From positions 1 to 22,215 of IMG/VR virus record IMGVR_UViG_3300042924_006496: a stretch of 22,215 nucleotides of DNA. One strand, given 5' to 3'. The notes beneath the pieces are model-generated. The model was not told the DNA's origin. It saw only the letters and a list, made by a program, of their open reading frames with translations, and did not search any database. Below are positions 14,387 through 20,951 of the stretch, in pieces. A program made the position numbers and the translations under genes. Position 1 is the stretch's first letter, and every line of letters begins with the position of its first letter. This stretch comes from a virus.

Positions 14387-15136
14387 ATGGCCTGTTGTTG
14401 CTGCGAAGGCACGAACGGCGTGTGCTGCCAAGGCACGACCTGCACGAGCGCCAGTTCGTGCGAGTGCCAGCAGAACGGCGGGACTTTTCAGAGCGGAAAA
14501 ACGTGCTCGTCGAAAAAAGTTCACTGCTGCCCAGGGTCGCCGTGCGAAGAAAAGCCGATCTGCGATGAGTGTGGGCCGGGATGCACCTGCTCTCCGCCCG
14601 GCACTTGCTGCGAGTGGCTCATTAGCGGCACCTATGATTTTGACGTTACTGCGAGTTGGGAAAGCAGGCCATGTAACGCGGCCGCACCATTCCAGTCGTT
14701 CTCAAAAAGCTGGTCGTTTACTGGCACACATGAACCGGTTAGAGGTTGGGTCACAGGCGGAACAAGGCAAAACGACGCCACCTTCAATCTGATCGTGCTG
14801 TGCAGCAGCGGAATTTTTGCTCCTTTCGATTGCGGCAACCCGCGTGGGGATTACCAAATATTTTGGCCGCGGGGACTTCATTGTGCCATAGCCATAAGGG
14901 ACGTGGTTGGAGAGCAAAGTTTCGGAACGTATCTATATACGATGGTGAATCCAGGGCTTGCGAATACGCATCCGTGCAACAACACAAGAAAGATGCTTGA
15001 GGGCGTGACTTTCACGGGCGTTGACTACACGCAATTCGGGGCGCCTCAATCTTGCAATACCAGCTATTGCTATCCACAACAAGGCAACCCCATTGAAACT
15101 GTTAGGAATTTCAACATAAGGGTAGCGATTTCGTGA
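14387..15136 (+). CDS. Cysteine-rich protein of unknown function
   Basis: A 249-aa protein with 19 cysteines in its first ~75 residues, beginning MACCCCEGTNGVCCQG and running through CECQQNGG, VHCCPGSPC and CDECGPGCTC to GTCCEW, plus seven more in the remainder. The rest (from about residue 78) is beta-like with aromatic residues (TYDFDVTASW, SKSWSFTGTHEPVRGWVTGG). There is no signal peptide, so a cytoplasmic metal-binding protein or a virion protein oxidised outside the cell is possible. It follows the tail-tip block and precedes the fibre module. The 3' half is less GC-rich (about 47% in 14881-15000 by hand count) than its neighbours, suggesting separate acquisition. Confidence 0.65.
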   Translation: MACCCCEGTNGVCCQGTTCTSASSCECQQNGGTFQSGKTCSSKKVHCCPGSPCEEKPICDECGPGCTCSPPGTCCEWLISGTYDFDVTASWESRPCNAAAPFQSFSKSWSFTGTHEPVRGWVTGGTRQNDATFNLIVLCSSGIFAPFDCGNPRGDYQIFWPRGLHCAIAIRDVVGEQSFGTYLYTMVNPGLANTHPCNNTRKMLEGVTFTGVDYTQFGAPQSCNTSYCYPQQGNPIETVRNFNIRVAIS

Positions 15137-15594
15137 CTGCACGCCTCGTCACTATGCGCCGAGCCCTTGTTGCGATCCGCGCAAGAGAAAACGGCGTTCC
15201 GATTGAAGACGCCGTGCAGTCCATTGTTCGCGATGATGGAGGCGAAAGAGTTGTCGTTGACATTGCCCATCCGCTCTACCCTCGCCCAACGCAGCACCGG
15301 CCCACAGTTCCGACCGCCCTCGCGGCAGGCTTTGGGGGCGGCCCCGGCACCGAACTCTCCAAGCTCCTCAAGCGCTTCGGCATCGAGCCGACGCCGACTT
15401 GCTCCTGCCGTGCCAAGGCGGCCGAGATGGACGCTTGGGGGCCAGACGAGTGCTCGAAGCCCGAGCGGATTGAAGAGGTGGTGGCCGTCATGCGTGAGGA
15501 GGCCAAGGCTCGCGGCCTGCCGTTCCTCGACGCCGCCGGGCGGATGCTGGTGAAGCGGGCCATCCAGAACGCTAGAAAGGCTACAATGCACTAA
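15133..15594 (+). CDS. Unidentified protein with CxC...WG...C motif
   Basis: A 153-aa protein. GTG 15133 overlaps the preceding stop (GTGA); ATG 15154 is an alternative giving 146 aa. The C-terminal 65 residues carry the conserved block C90-S-C92 ... MDAW102G ... C107, followed by a long helix (RIEEVVAVMREEAKARGLPF, then GRMLVKRAIQNAR). I know this arrangement from small unnamed proteins beside phage fibre genes; the three cysteines may bind a metal with a nearby residue. The middle (HRPTVPTALAAGFGGGPGTE) is a flexible linker. Its role is unknown, possibly linked to the Cys-rich neighbour. Confidence 0.55.
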   Translation: MTARLVTMRRALVAIRARENGVPIEDAVQSIVRDDGGERVVVDIAHPLYPRPTQHRPTVPTALAAGFGGGPGTELSKLLKRFGIEPTPTCSCRAKAAEMDAWGPDECSKPERIEEVVAVMREEAKARGLPFLDAAGRMLVKRAIQNARKATMH

Positions 15595-15598
15595 TATG
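15579..15598 (+). promoter_or_regulatory. Recurring AT-rich motif, copy 4
   Basis: GGCTACAATGCACTAATATG overlaps the end of the 15133 gene and reaches into the start codon at 15596. AAAGG (15576-15580) is the only ribosome-site-like sequence before that start, 15 bases away. If the motif is a promoter -10, transcription would begin inside the fibre-module gene and it could not serve that gene's start, so here an RNA-level role is equally possible. Confidence 0.4.
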
Positions 15599-15964
15599 GC
15601 AACGACATTCAGCCAGCTCCCTGCGCAGTTAGATGTCACCTTCGTGGCTGGGGACGAAGTCAATATCGCCCTCGACTTCTCAAACGACCTCACCTCGCAT
15701 ACGTTCCAGAATGCGATCTACGTCTCCGGGAACATCGCCACCGGGGGCGGCACTGGGTTTATCAACACCGTCGGCCAGACGGTGACGTCGTTCAATATCA
15801 CCCAGACGAACCTCGCCACCGGCCAAATTGGCCTTGGGCTGACCGAGGCCCAGACCGCCCTCCTTTCGCCGGCCAACTCATACCGCTGGTATCTGCGGTG
15901 GGTGTCGCCCGGCTCCGTGACTAGGACAGTCCTCTCCGGCGTCGTGACGCCGGTCGCGCCATGA
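15596..15964 (+). CDS. Fibre-module beta protein A (BppU N-domain-like)
   Basis: A 122-aa beta-rich protein with the pattern LDVTFVAGDEVNIALDFSND, GLTEAQTALLSPANSYRWYL and RTVLSGVVTPV. The same order occurs in the protein encoded at 20952 (LPISFVRGDTMSALVDFSID, LTAQQTAALPRGTYQWKFVW, RTALTGFVEAL), so the two are paralogues. The pattern resembles the N-terminal beta-sandwich of baseplate upper proteins that attach receptor-binding proteins to the tail. It overlaps the fibre gene by an ATGA. It probably anchors or caps that fibre. Confidence 0.6.
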   Translation: MATTFSQLPAQLDVTFVAGDEVNIALDFSNDLTSHTFQNAIYVSGNIATGGGTGFINTVGQTVTSFNITQTNLATGQIGLGLTEAQTALLSPANSYRWYLRWVSPGSVTRTVLSGVVTPVAP

Positions 15965-17775
15965 CCGCTGGAAACGAAATCAGCGTCTCCGTCGCCAACG
16001 GCCCGGCGGTCGATGTAGCCGTGGCCGGCGCCATCGGCGACACGCTTACCGTGACGAACGGCTCGACGGCGTCGATCAGCGTCACGAGCGTCGGCGATCG
16101 CGGGCCGAGAGGCGACACGGGGCCGGCGACGACGCTGACGATCGGCACCGTCACGGGTGGAGCGACGGCTGCGGCCACGCTGACCGGCACGGCCCCCAAT
16201 CAGACGCTCTCGCTGGTGCTGCCGCAGGGTGCCACTGGCGCGAACGTCGAGCTTCAAACCACCTCGACGCATATTCAGTGGCGGCTCGTTGGCGGTAGCA
16301 CCTGGACGAACCTCGTCGCCCTGACGGCAATCACAGGACCGCAGGGCAGCGTTGGTGCGACCGGCGCGAACGTCGAACTGCAAACGACATCGACGCACAT
16401 TCAATGGCGTCTGGTCGGCGGTAGCACTTGGACAAACCTTGTGGCGCTGACGGCGATCACGGGACCACAAGGTAGCACTGGCGCAACGGGTAGCGTCGGC
16501 CCGGCTGGGCCTGCGAATAGCCTGAATGTTGGCACGGTGACCACTGGTGCCGCTGGCTCGTCGGCATCGGCCACGATCACGGGTAGCGCACCCAATCAAA
16601 CGCTTTCGCTCACGATCCCGCGCGGCGACACCGGGGCCACCGGTGCGGCTGGCGCGACCGGCAGTGTCGGCCCGGCCGGGCCTGCGAACTCATTGAGCGT
16701 CGGCACGGTGACGACGGGGGCGGCCGGGAGCAACGCATCCGCGACCATCACAGGCACCGCTCCGAATCAGACGCTCTCCCTCACGATCCCGCGCGGAAAT
16801 ACTGGCGAGACGGGGGCCACTGGCGCGGCTGGCCCGGCAAACAGTCTTTCTATCGGCACCGTGACCACCGGCGCAGCGGGCTCGTCGGCAAGCGCGACCA
16901 TCACCGGCACGGCCCCCAGCCAGACGCTATCGCTCACGATCCCGCGCGGAGATGCCGGAACGGGCGGAATGTCGTGGGCGAGCGTGCCCGACGCCCCTGG
17001 CTCAACTGGCACCGCTGGGGCGATGGCCTACGACCCAAACAACATCTACGTCTGCGTGGCGTCCAACACATGGAAGCGGGCCGCGCTCTCGACATGGACT
17101 GTCACCGATCCGCTCTTCGCCAACGTCTCGCTTTTGCTGCACATGAATGGCAGTAACGGCAGCACGACGTTCACGGATTCCTCTTCGACTCCGCAGACAG
17201 TGACCGCATCTGGCGGGACCATCAGCACAGCGCAGAGCCGGTTTGGTGGCGCAAGCGGTTTGTTTGTAAAGGCAAGCGGACACCAGCTGACGCTTCCGAC
17301 ATCAACCGCCGCTTTTGATTTCGGCACCGGAGACTTCACGATCGAAGCCTGGGTGCGGCTGAACTCGCTCCCGTCTACCACGGACTCGGGTTCGTTCTGG
17401 ATACTCGGCTTAGGGAGTAGCAGTTTCAGGTATGGAACAGATTTCTGGATTTCACCCAGCAACATCGTTTTTAATGTTGGCGATTGGGTGAATCCGACTG
17501 CCGAAGGTCCGCACGGCATGACGACCGGGCAGTGGTATCACGTCGCGGCGGTTCGTAGCGGCAATACCGTGCGGGTGTTCGTCGGCGGCTCTCAGGTGGG
17601 CTCGGGGACGAGTACGCAAGCAACTTCAGGAAATTTCTCGTTGCCCGTGATTGGCGGCGACACGAGCGGCGGCGGCAACTTCGATGGCTACATCGACGAG
17701 TTCCGCGTGACCAAGGGCGTCGCCCGCTACACGGCGAACTTCACGCCGCCAACGGCCGCGTTCCCTGACGCTTGA
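15961..17775 (+). CDS. Collagen-like tail fibre with C-terminal LamG-type domain
   Basis: A 604-aa fibre protein. Residues 1-45 form an N-terminal beta segment. Residues 46 to about 340 alternate short Gly-X-Y tracts (GDRGPRGDTGPA, GPQGSTGATGSVGPAGPA) with repeated beta modules of the form PANSLxVGTVTTGAAGSxAS ... APNQTLSLTIPRG and two copies of a 42-residue unit containing STHIQWRLVGGSTW. Residues 386 to 600 are a concanavalin/LamG-type jelly roll: FDFGTGDFTIEAWVRL, GQWYHVAAVRSGNTVRVFVG and GYIDEFRVTKGVARYTANFT are hallmark segments. LamG domains bind glycans or proteins, so this is probably a receptor-binding fibre. No chaperone is visible in the gap after it. Confidence 0.88.
   Translation: MTAGNEISVSVANGPAVDVAVAGAIGDTLTVTNGSTASISVTSVGDRGPRGDTGPATTLTIGTVTGGATAAATLTGTAPNQTLSLVLPQGATGANVELQTTSTHIQWRLVGGSTWTNLVALTAITGPQGSVGATGANVELQTTSTHIQWRLVGGSTWTNLVALTAITGPQGSTGATGSVGPAGPANSLNVGTVTTGAAGSSASATITGSAPNQTLSLTIPRGDTGATGAAGATGSVGPAGPANSLSVGTVTTGAAGSNASATITGTAPNQTLSLTIPRGNTGETGATGAAGPANSLSIGTVTTGAAGSSASATITGTAPSQTLSLTIPRGDAGTGGMSWASVPDAPGSTGTAGAMAYDPNNIYVCVASNTWKRAALSTWTVTDPLFANVSLLLHMNGSNGSTTFTDSSSTPQTVTASGGTISTAQSRFGGASGLFVKASGHQLTLPTSTAAFDFGTGDFTIEAWVRLNSLPSTTDSGSFWILGLGSSSFRYGTDFWISPSNIVFNVGDWVNPTAEGPHGMTTGQWYHVAAVRSGNTVRVFVGGSQVGSGTSTQATSGNFSLPVIGGDTSGGGNFDGYIDEFRVTKGVARYTANFTPPTAAFPDA
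16123..16971 (+). repeat. Coding repeats of the collagen-like fibre
   Basis: Two families are interleaved. The 126-base unit occurs at 16240-16365 and 16366-16491. A module starting with Pro-Ala occurs at 16123 (diverged), 16510, 16681 and 16834. In the 126-base pair, 23 of 42 codons differ synonymously and only one amino acid (Val or Thr in the collagen part) changes. Confidence 0.85.
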
Positions 17776-17839
17776 CGCCCTGCCCGCACGTTGACCCTCG
17801 CTCTACGCTGGCGCCGCCCGTGCTAGCAAAAACCTCGCC

Positions 17840-17870
17840 TTGACCGATAAGGCTACATAGCCACAATATC
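17840..17870 (+). promoter_or_regulatory. Putative promoter with AT-rich motif, copy 5
   Basis: In the 98-base gap after the fibre gene, TTGACC (17840-17845) is followed after 16 bases by CACAAT (17862-17867). The variant motif GGCTACATAGCCACAATATC spans 17851-17870, four bases before ATG 17874. This is the best -35/-10 combination in the window and would drive the accessory cassette. The start codon would be very close to the transcription start, giving a nearly leaderless message. Confidence 0.45.
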
Positions 17871-17873
17871 CCC

Positions 17874-18161
17874 ATGCCGGAAGACCACCACTTCACGCTG
17901 GCAGGGGTCAAGTGGCTCCTTCGATTCACTCGCCTCCGCGGCAACGCCGCCGGTTGGGCCTATCTACCGGACTCCAAGAACCCAAAGCTCGAGCGGAAGA
18001 TTCTCATCGACGAGAAACTCTCGAACCGCCCCCGCCTCGAAACCATCGTCCACGAGTGCCTCCACGCCCTGTACCCAACAGTGAGCGAAGAACATATCAC
18101 CGAATCCGCCCGCGACCTCTCGAGGGTTCTTTGGACTCTCGGCTATAGGGAGACAGAGTGA
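17874..18161 (+). CDS. Small HExxH metallopeptidase-like protein
   Basis: A 95-aa protein with H60-E-C-L-H64 in the context LETIVHECLHALYPTVSEEH, which is a zincin catalytic helix; E77 in HITESARDL could be the third ligand. The N-terminal half (GWAYLPDSKNPKLERKILID) is a beta-sheet edge as in minimal SprT- or IrrE/ImmA-like peptidases. It is shorter than those families (usually over 140 aa) but similar small phage proteins exist. It is the first gene after the putative promoter and is followed by a coupled DNA-binding-like gene. Peptidase activity is inferred from the motif only; the substrate is unknown. Confidence 0.6.
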   Translation: MPEDHHFTLAGVKWLLRFTRLRGNAAGWAYLPDSKNPKLERKILIDEKLSNRPRLETIVHECLHALYPTVSEEHITESARDLSRVLWTLGYRETE

Positions 18162-18430
18162 TGCCAAAGCTCTCACCAGTTGACTTCGTGCTCGAGCGGG
18201 CCGCCGCCGCGATGAACAATCAGCCCAAGCGGTCGTGGTTCTCGAAGCTGCCGCCGGAGGCGCAGCAGCGGCTCCGCGAGGTCAAGAAGGCGTACACGGA
18301 TGGAAAATTCGCGGGGGTGTCTTACGCGACACTCTGCCAGGCGATCACGGACCTGCTGAAGGAGCACAAATGGCCCGTTCCAGGAAACAGAGACACGATC
18401 CTTCGTTGGCTTCGTTCGAGCGGCACCTAG
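18161..18430 (+). CDS. Small HTH-like DNA-binding protein
   Basis: An 89-aa protein from ATG 18161, overlapping the preceding stop by one base (TGATG); AGGGAG at 18147-18152 is 8 bases upstream, better than the alternative GTG at 18158. The block SWFSKLPPEAQQRLREVKKA, then ATLCQAITDLLKEHK and RDTILRWLRSS, follows the pattern of small phage helix-turn-helix proteins with a terminal 'I..WL' helix, often found with a phosphoesterase gene. Its last 61 bases overlap the start of the next gene in another frame. A function as DNA-binding partner of the phosphoesterase is inference. Confidence 0.55.
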   Translation: MPKLSPVDFVLERAAAAMNNQPKRSWFSKLPPEAQQRLREVKKAYTDGKFAGVSYATLCQAITDLLKEHKWPVPGNRDTILRWLRSSGT

Positions 18431-19419
18431 ACGTCGCCCGTGACGCCAGCAACTCGCGACTGCGGGATGAACTGGCGAGCCTGAAGCGGAAGTACGACGC
18501 ATCGCTCAAGCAATTGGACGCCGAGAAGGCGGCCGTTGCGAACTTGACGGCGCTCTCCGACGTCGCGCCGAAGAAGATCGCCCGCAGCCGCCCGCGCGGC
18601 AAGCGACCGGAGGCGACGGCGGTGTTGATCTTGTCGGACTGGCACGTTGAAGAAGAGGTGCGGCCCGAAACCTGCCGCAACCTGAATCACTTCACGCTCG
18701 CCATCGCTGACCGCCGGATCAAGCAACTGGTGCAGCGGGCGTCGATGCTCATTGAGCACGAAAAGCACCTGACGGGGATTCGTCGGATCGTTGTGGCGGC
18801 GCTCGGCGATTTCATCACCGGCCATATCCACGACGACCTCGTGGAAGTGACCCAGTTGGCCCCGCTGGCCGCGACCCGCTGGGCCGGCGAGCGTTTGGGT
18901 GGCGTGATCGACGCCATGAGCGAGATCGCCCCGGTGCTCGTGGCGACGGCGAGCGGCAATCACGGCCGCAGCACGAAGCACCCGCGGATGGCGACTGAGA
19001 ACGACCACTCGTTCGAGCAGCATCTCTATCTCACGATGGCGGGCCAGGAGAAGCGAAAGAACGTCGAGTGGCAGGTGGGCGAGGGGTATCTCAACAACAT
19101 CAACCTCGACGGATTCATCGTGAGGGCGCACCACGGCCACGCCATCCGGTTTGGCGGGGGCGTGGGCGGGCTGACGATCCCCGCGAACAAAGCGATTAGT
19201 AACTGGAACCAGGCCCAGCGGGCCGACCTCGACATCTTTGGTCACTGGCACTGCTTCAGTTGGCTGCCCTATCGCTTCGTGGCGAACGGCTGCTTGATCG
19301 GCCACAACGCCTTCGCCGACCGCATCAAGGCTGAGTATCAGCCCCCAAGCCAGTCGCTCGTCATCATCGACCACGACCACGGGCGGGTGACGAAGGTGCT
19401 CCCGATCTTCTTGAAATGA
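18370..19419 (+). CDS. Calcineurin-like metallophosphoesterase
   Basis: A 349-aa enzyme of the metal-dependent phosphoesterase superfamily. All five motifs are present: D90-W-H92 (LSDWHVEEEV), GD147 (ALGDFITG), GN197-H198 (ASGNHGR), H255-G-H257 (VRAHHGHA) and G291-H-W-H294 (FGHWHCF). Residues 1-70 form a charged helix, probably a coiled coil (LRDELASLKRKYDASLKQLD). ATG 18370 is chosen because AAGGAG is 5 bases upstream and starts the basic helix, although the frame is open from further upstream. Phage relatives are thought to be nucleases or phosphatases in DNA metabolism; here the substrate is unknown. It starts inside the HTH gene and is coupled to it. Confidence 0.85.
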   Translation: MARSRKQRHDPSLASFERHLDVARDASNSRLRDELASLKRKYDASLKQLDAEKAAVANLTALSDVAPKKIARSRPRGKRPEATAVLILSDWHVEEEVRPETCRNLNHFTLAIADRRIKQLVQRASMLIEHEKHLTGIRRIVVAALGDFITGHIHDDLVEVTQLAPLAATRWAGERLGGVIDAMSEIAPVLVATASGNHGRSTKHPRMATENDHSFEQHLYLTMAGQEKRKNVEWQVGEGYLNNINLDGFIVRAHHGHAIRFGGGVGGLTIPANKAISNWNQAQRADLDIFGHWHCFSWLPYRFVANGCLIGHNAFADRIKAEYQPPSQSLVIIDHDHGRVTKVLPIFLK

Positions 19420-19598
19420 CACCCGACGAAATCAACAAAGCCTGGGAACTCGTCAACAAGTACGGCCCGTCGAATTCGTGGACGGCCGCGAACGGGACGC
19501 TGGCGGCGGCCCTCGGCCGGGCGCTCGAGCAGATTGAGCGGCTCCAGTACCGGATCGCGATTATGGAGGAGCGCAGTACGCCCTATGAACGAGACTGA
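19416..19598 (+). CDS. Small 60-aa coiled-coil protein
   Basis: It starts at an ATGA overlap with the phosphoesterase gene and its end overlaps the deaminase gene by 14 bases. Residues 27-55 (LAAALGRALEQIERLQYRIA) form a probable helix or coiled coil; the first 26 residues include a SNSWTAANG loop. There is no recognisable family and no clear ribosome site, so expression would depend on coupling. It is a real but unassigned gene by position and overlap. Confidence 0.5.
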   Translation: MTPDEINKAWELVNKYGPSNSWTAANGTLAAALGRALEQIERLQYRIAIMEERSTPYERD

Positions 19599-20043
19599 CT
19601 ATCTCCGCGAGGCTCTCCGCTACGCGAGGGCCGTTTCGCACGACACGAACACCCAGGTCGGCGCCGTCCTGGTCGCCGGCAAGCGGCTGGTCTACGGGGT
19701 CAACCGCGCCGCCTGCCGGATCGACGGCGCCAGCAAATACCAGATCACGGAGCACGCCGAGCGGGCCGCGATCTACAAGGCCGCGGCCGTGGGAATTGCC
19801 ACTGCCGGCTCGACGATGTACGCCCCCTGGTTCGCCTGCACCGACTGTGCAAGGGGCATCATCCTGGCCGGCATCCGCGAGGTCGTCGGCCTGGTGAGCC
19901 TGCGGCAGGCCACGCCCCGCCGGTGGCTTGAGAACCTCGAGATGGCTGACGAGATGCTCAGTCGCGGGGGCGTCAATACTCGCTGGCTCAACGAGACGGT
20001 GGGGGTCACGATTCGCTTCGACGGGAGGGACTTTTCATGCTGA
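19585..20043 (+). CDS. dCMP deaminase-like enzyme (cytidine deaminase superfamily)
   Basis: A 152-aa zinc enzyme. H57-A-E59 (TEHAERAAIYKAA) and C85-T-D-C88 (PWFACTDCARGI) provide the zinc ligands and catalytic glutamate; the usual proline before the first cysteine is replaced by alanine. The N-terminal helix and TNTQVGAVLVAGKRLVYG strand are typical of the dCMP deaminase/ComEB group, which converts dCMP to dUMP for dTMP synthesis. ATG 19585 is used because the codons further upstream in the frame are inside the previous gene; GGAGGAG lies 13 bases upstream. It overlaps the next kinase gene by seven bases, so the pair forms a nucleotide supply unit. Confidence 0.85.
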   Translation: MNETDYLREALRYARAVSHDTNTQVGAVLVAGKRLVYGVNRAACRIDGASKYQITEHAERAAIYKAAAVGIATAGSTMYAPWFACTDCARGIILAGIREVVGLVSLRQATPRRWLENLEMADEMLSRGGVNTRWLNETVGVTIRFDGRDFSC

Positions 20044-20603
20044 TTGGGCTCTGCGGGGCCGCCGGAAGCGGCAAAGACACGGTGGCGGGCATCCTGCGCG
20101 AGACGGCACAGTGCTACCGGGTGGCGTTCGCCGACCCGCTCTACGAGATGATCTCCGTCGTGACGGGCCTGCTGCCAGAAGACCTGCAAGACCGCGAACT
20201 CAAGGAGGCCGAGATCGACTGGATCGGCAAAAGCCCGCGGCAGCTTCTCCAGACCCTCGGGACTGAGTGGGGGCGGGGCATGGTCAGCGAGAACATCTGG
20301 ATCGACATCGGGATGCGGCGGATCGACCGGCTCCTGGCCGACGGCCGCAACGTCGTCGTGACCGACGTTCGATTCGACAACGAGGCGGCGGCCATCAAAT
20401 CAGCCGGCGGCGAGGTCTGGCAGATCGTCCGCGGCGAGGGCTGCGTCCGCGGGGTGTCGATGCGTCATGCCAGCGAGGCCGGGGTGGCGCAGACGCTCGT
20501 CGATCGCGTAGTCGGCAACTGGTCTACCCTTGAGAAACTGCGGCAGACCGTCGCGGCGAATGTCCTCTCTGGGGCCGCCCCAAAGGCTACAATACAACAA
20601 TAG
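20037..20603 (+). CDS. Deoxynucleoside monophosphate kinase-like protein
   Basis: A 188-aa P-loop kinase. Walker A is G7-A-A-G-S-G-K13-D-T15. The AFADPLYEMI segment and SPRQLLQTLGTEWGRGMV, followed by NVVVTDVRFDNEAAAI, match the T4 gp1-type dNMP kinase pattern with the conserved R-F-x-N-E. It phosphorylates dNMPs to dNDPs; the host normally completes the triphosphate. The GGGAGG site is 8 bases upstream of ATG 20037. Gene overlap with the deaminase points to joint expression. The last codons (KATIQQ) are encoded by the AT-rich motif, copy 6. Confidence 0.85.
   Translation: MLIGLCGAAGSGKDTVAGILRETAQCYRVAFADPLYEMISVVTGLLPEDLQDRELKEAEIDWIGKSPRQLLQTLGTEWGRGMVSENIWIDIGMRRIDRLLADGRNVVVTDVRFDNEAAAIKSAGGEVWQIVRGEGCVRGVSMRHASEAGVAQTLVDRVVGNWSTLEKLRQTVAANVLSGAAPKATIQQ
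20585..20603 (+). promoter_or_regulatory. Recurring AT-rich motif, copy 6
   Basis: GGCTACAATACAACAATAG covers the last codons and stop of the kinase gene, 16 bases before ATG 20620. TACAAT at 20588-20593 resembles a -10; no -35 is seen at the normal distance. Like copies 2 and 4 it is read in part as coding sequence. Confidence 0.4.
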
Positions 20604-20619
20604 CCACGGATGGGCGCAG

Positions 20620-20943
20620 ATGACGGCGGACGAAATCAAGCAAGGCGTACTCGACTCTATGCTGCGGGTCGCCGAACGCTTCGGCGTTCCGGTGGTTCTG
20701 CTCGGGGTCATCATCTGGCTGGGTCGCGAGGCGGCGATTTCCCTGCATGGAACGCTCGTAAAACCAGTTGTCGAGAGCCACGTTCAGTTCTTGGAATCGA
20801 CGAGCGAGACGCTCAGAGAGATCAGTTCAGTCCAGACTCAGCAGGCGGCGACCCTCGAGGAGTTGGCTCACGGGCAGCGGGAGCTGCGTGAGAAGGTCAA
20901 AACAGTCACGGTGCGGGCGGTCGAGACACCTCCGCAGAACTAG
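20620..20943 (+). CDS. Small membrane protein with coiled coil (holin- or spanin-like topology)
   Basis: A 107-aa protein. ATG 20620 is chosen because GGATGG lies six bases upstream and the frame further upstream runs into the kinase gene. Residues 18-38 (FGVPVVLLGVIIWLGREAAI) form one membrane segment, and residues 50-95 (QFLESTSETLREISSVQTQQ) a probable coiled coil ending in basic residues. One transmembrane helix plus a charged C-terminal domain suits a class III-like holin or a membrane-anchored accessory protein, but there is no adjacent lysin. It stands between nucleotide enzymes and the second fibre module. The function is unproved. Confidence 0.55.
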   Translation: MTADEIKQGVLDSMLRVAERFGVPVVLLGVIIWLGREAAISLHGTLVKPVVESHVQFLESTSETLREISSVQTQQAATLEELAHGQRELREKVKTVTVRAVETPPQN

Positions 20944-20951
20944 GGGTTTCG

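Noticed and set aside
16123-16971. CRISPR-like or satellite array suggested by regular repeats
   Set aside because: The repeats are in frame, encode collagen-like and beta modules, and differ mainly at third codon positions; there are no constant repeats with unique spacers.
18427-19422. 331-codon open frame on the - strand opposite the phosphoesterase
   Set aside because: The + strand frame holds all five phosphoesterase motifs; the antisense frame is composition-driven.
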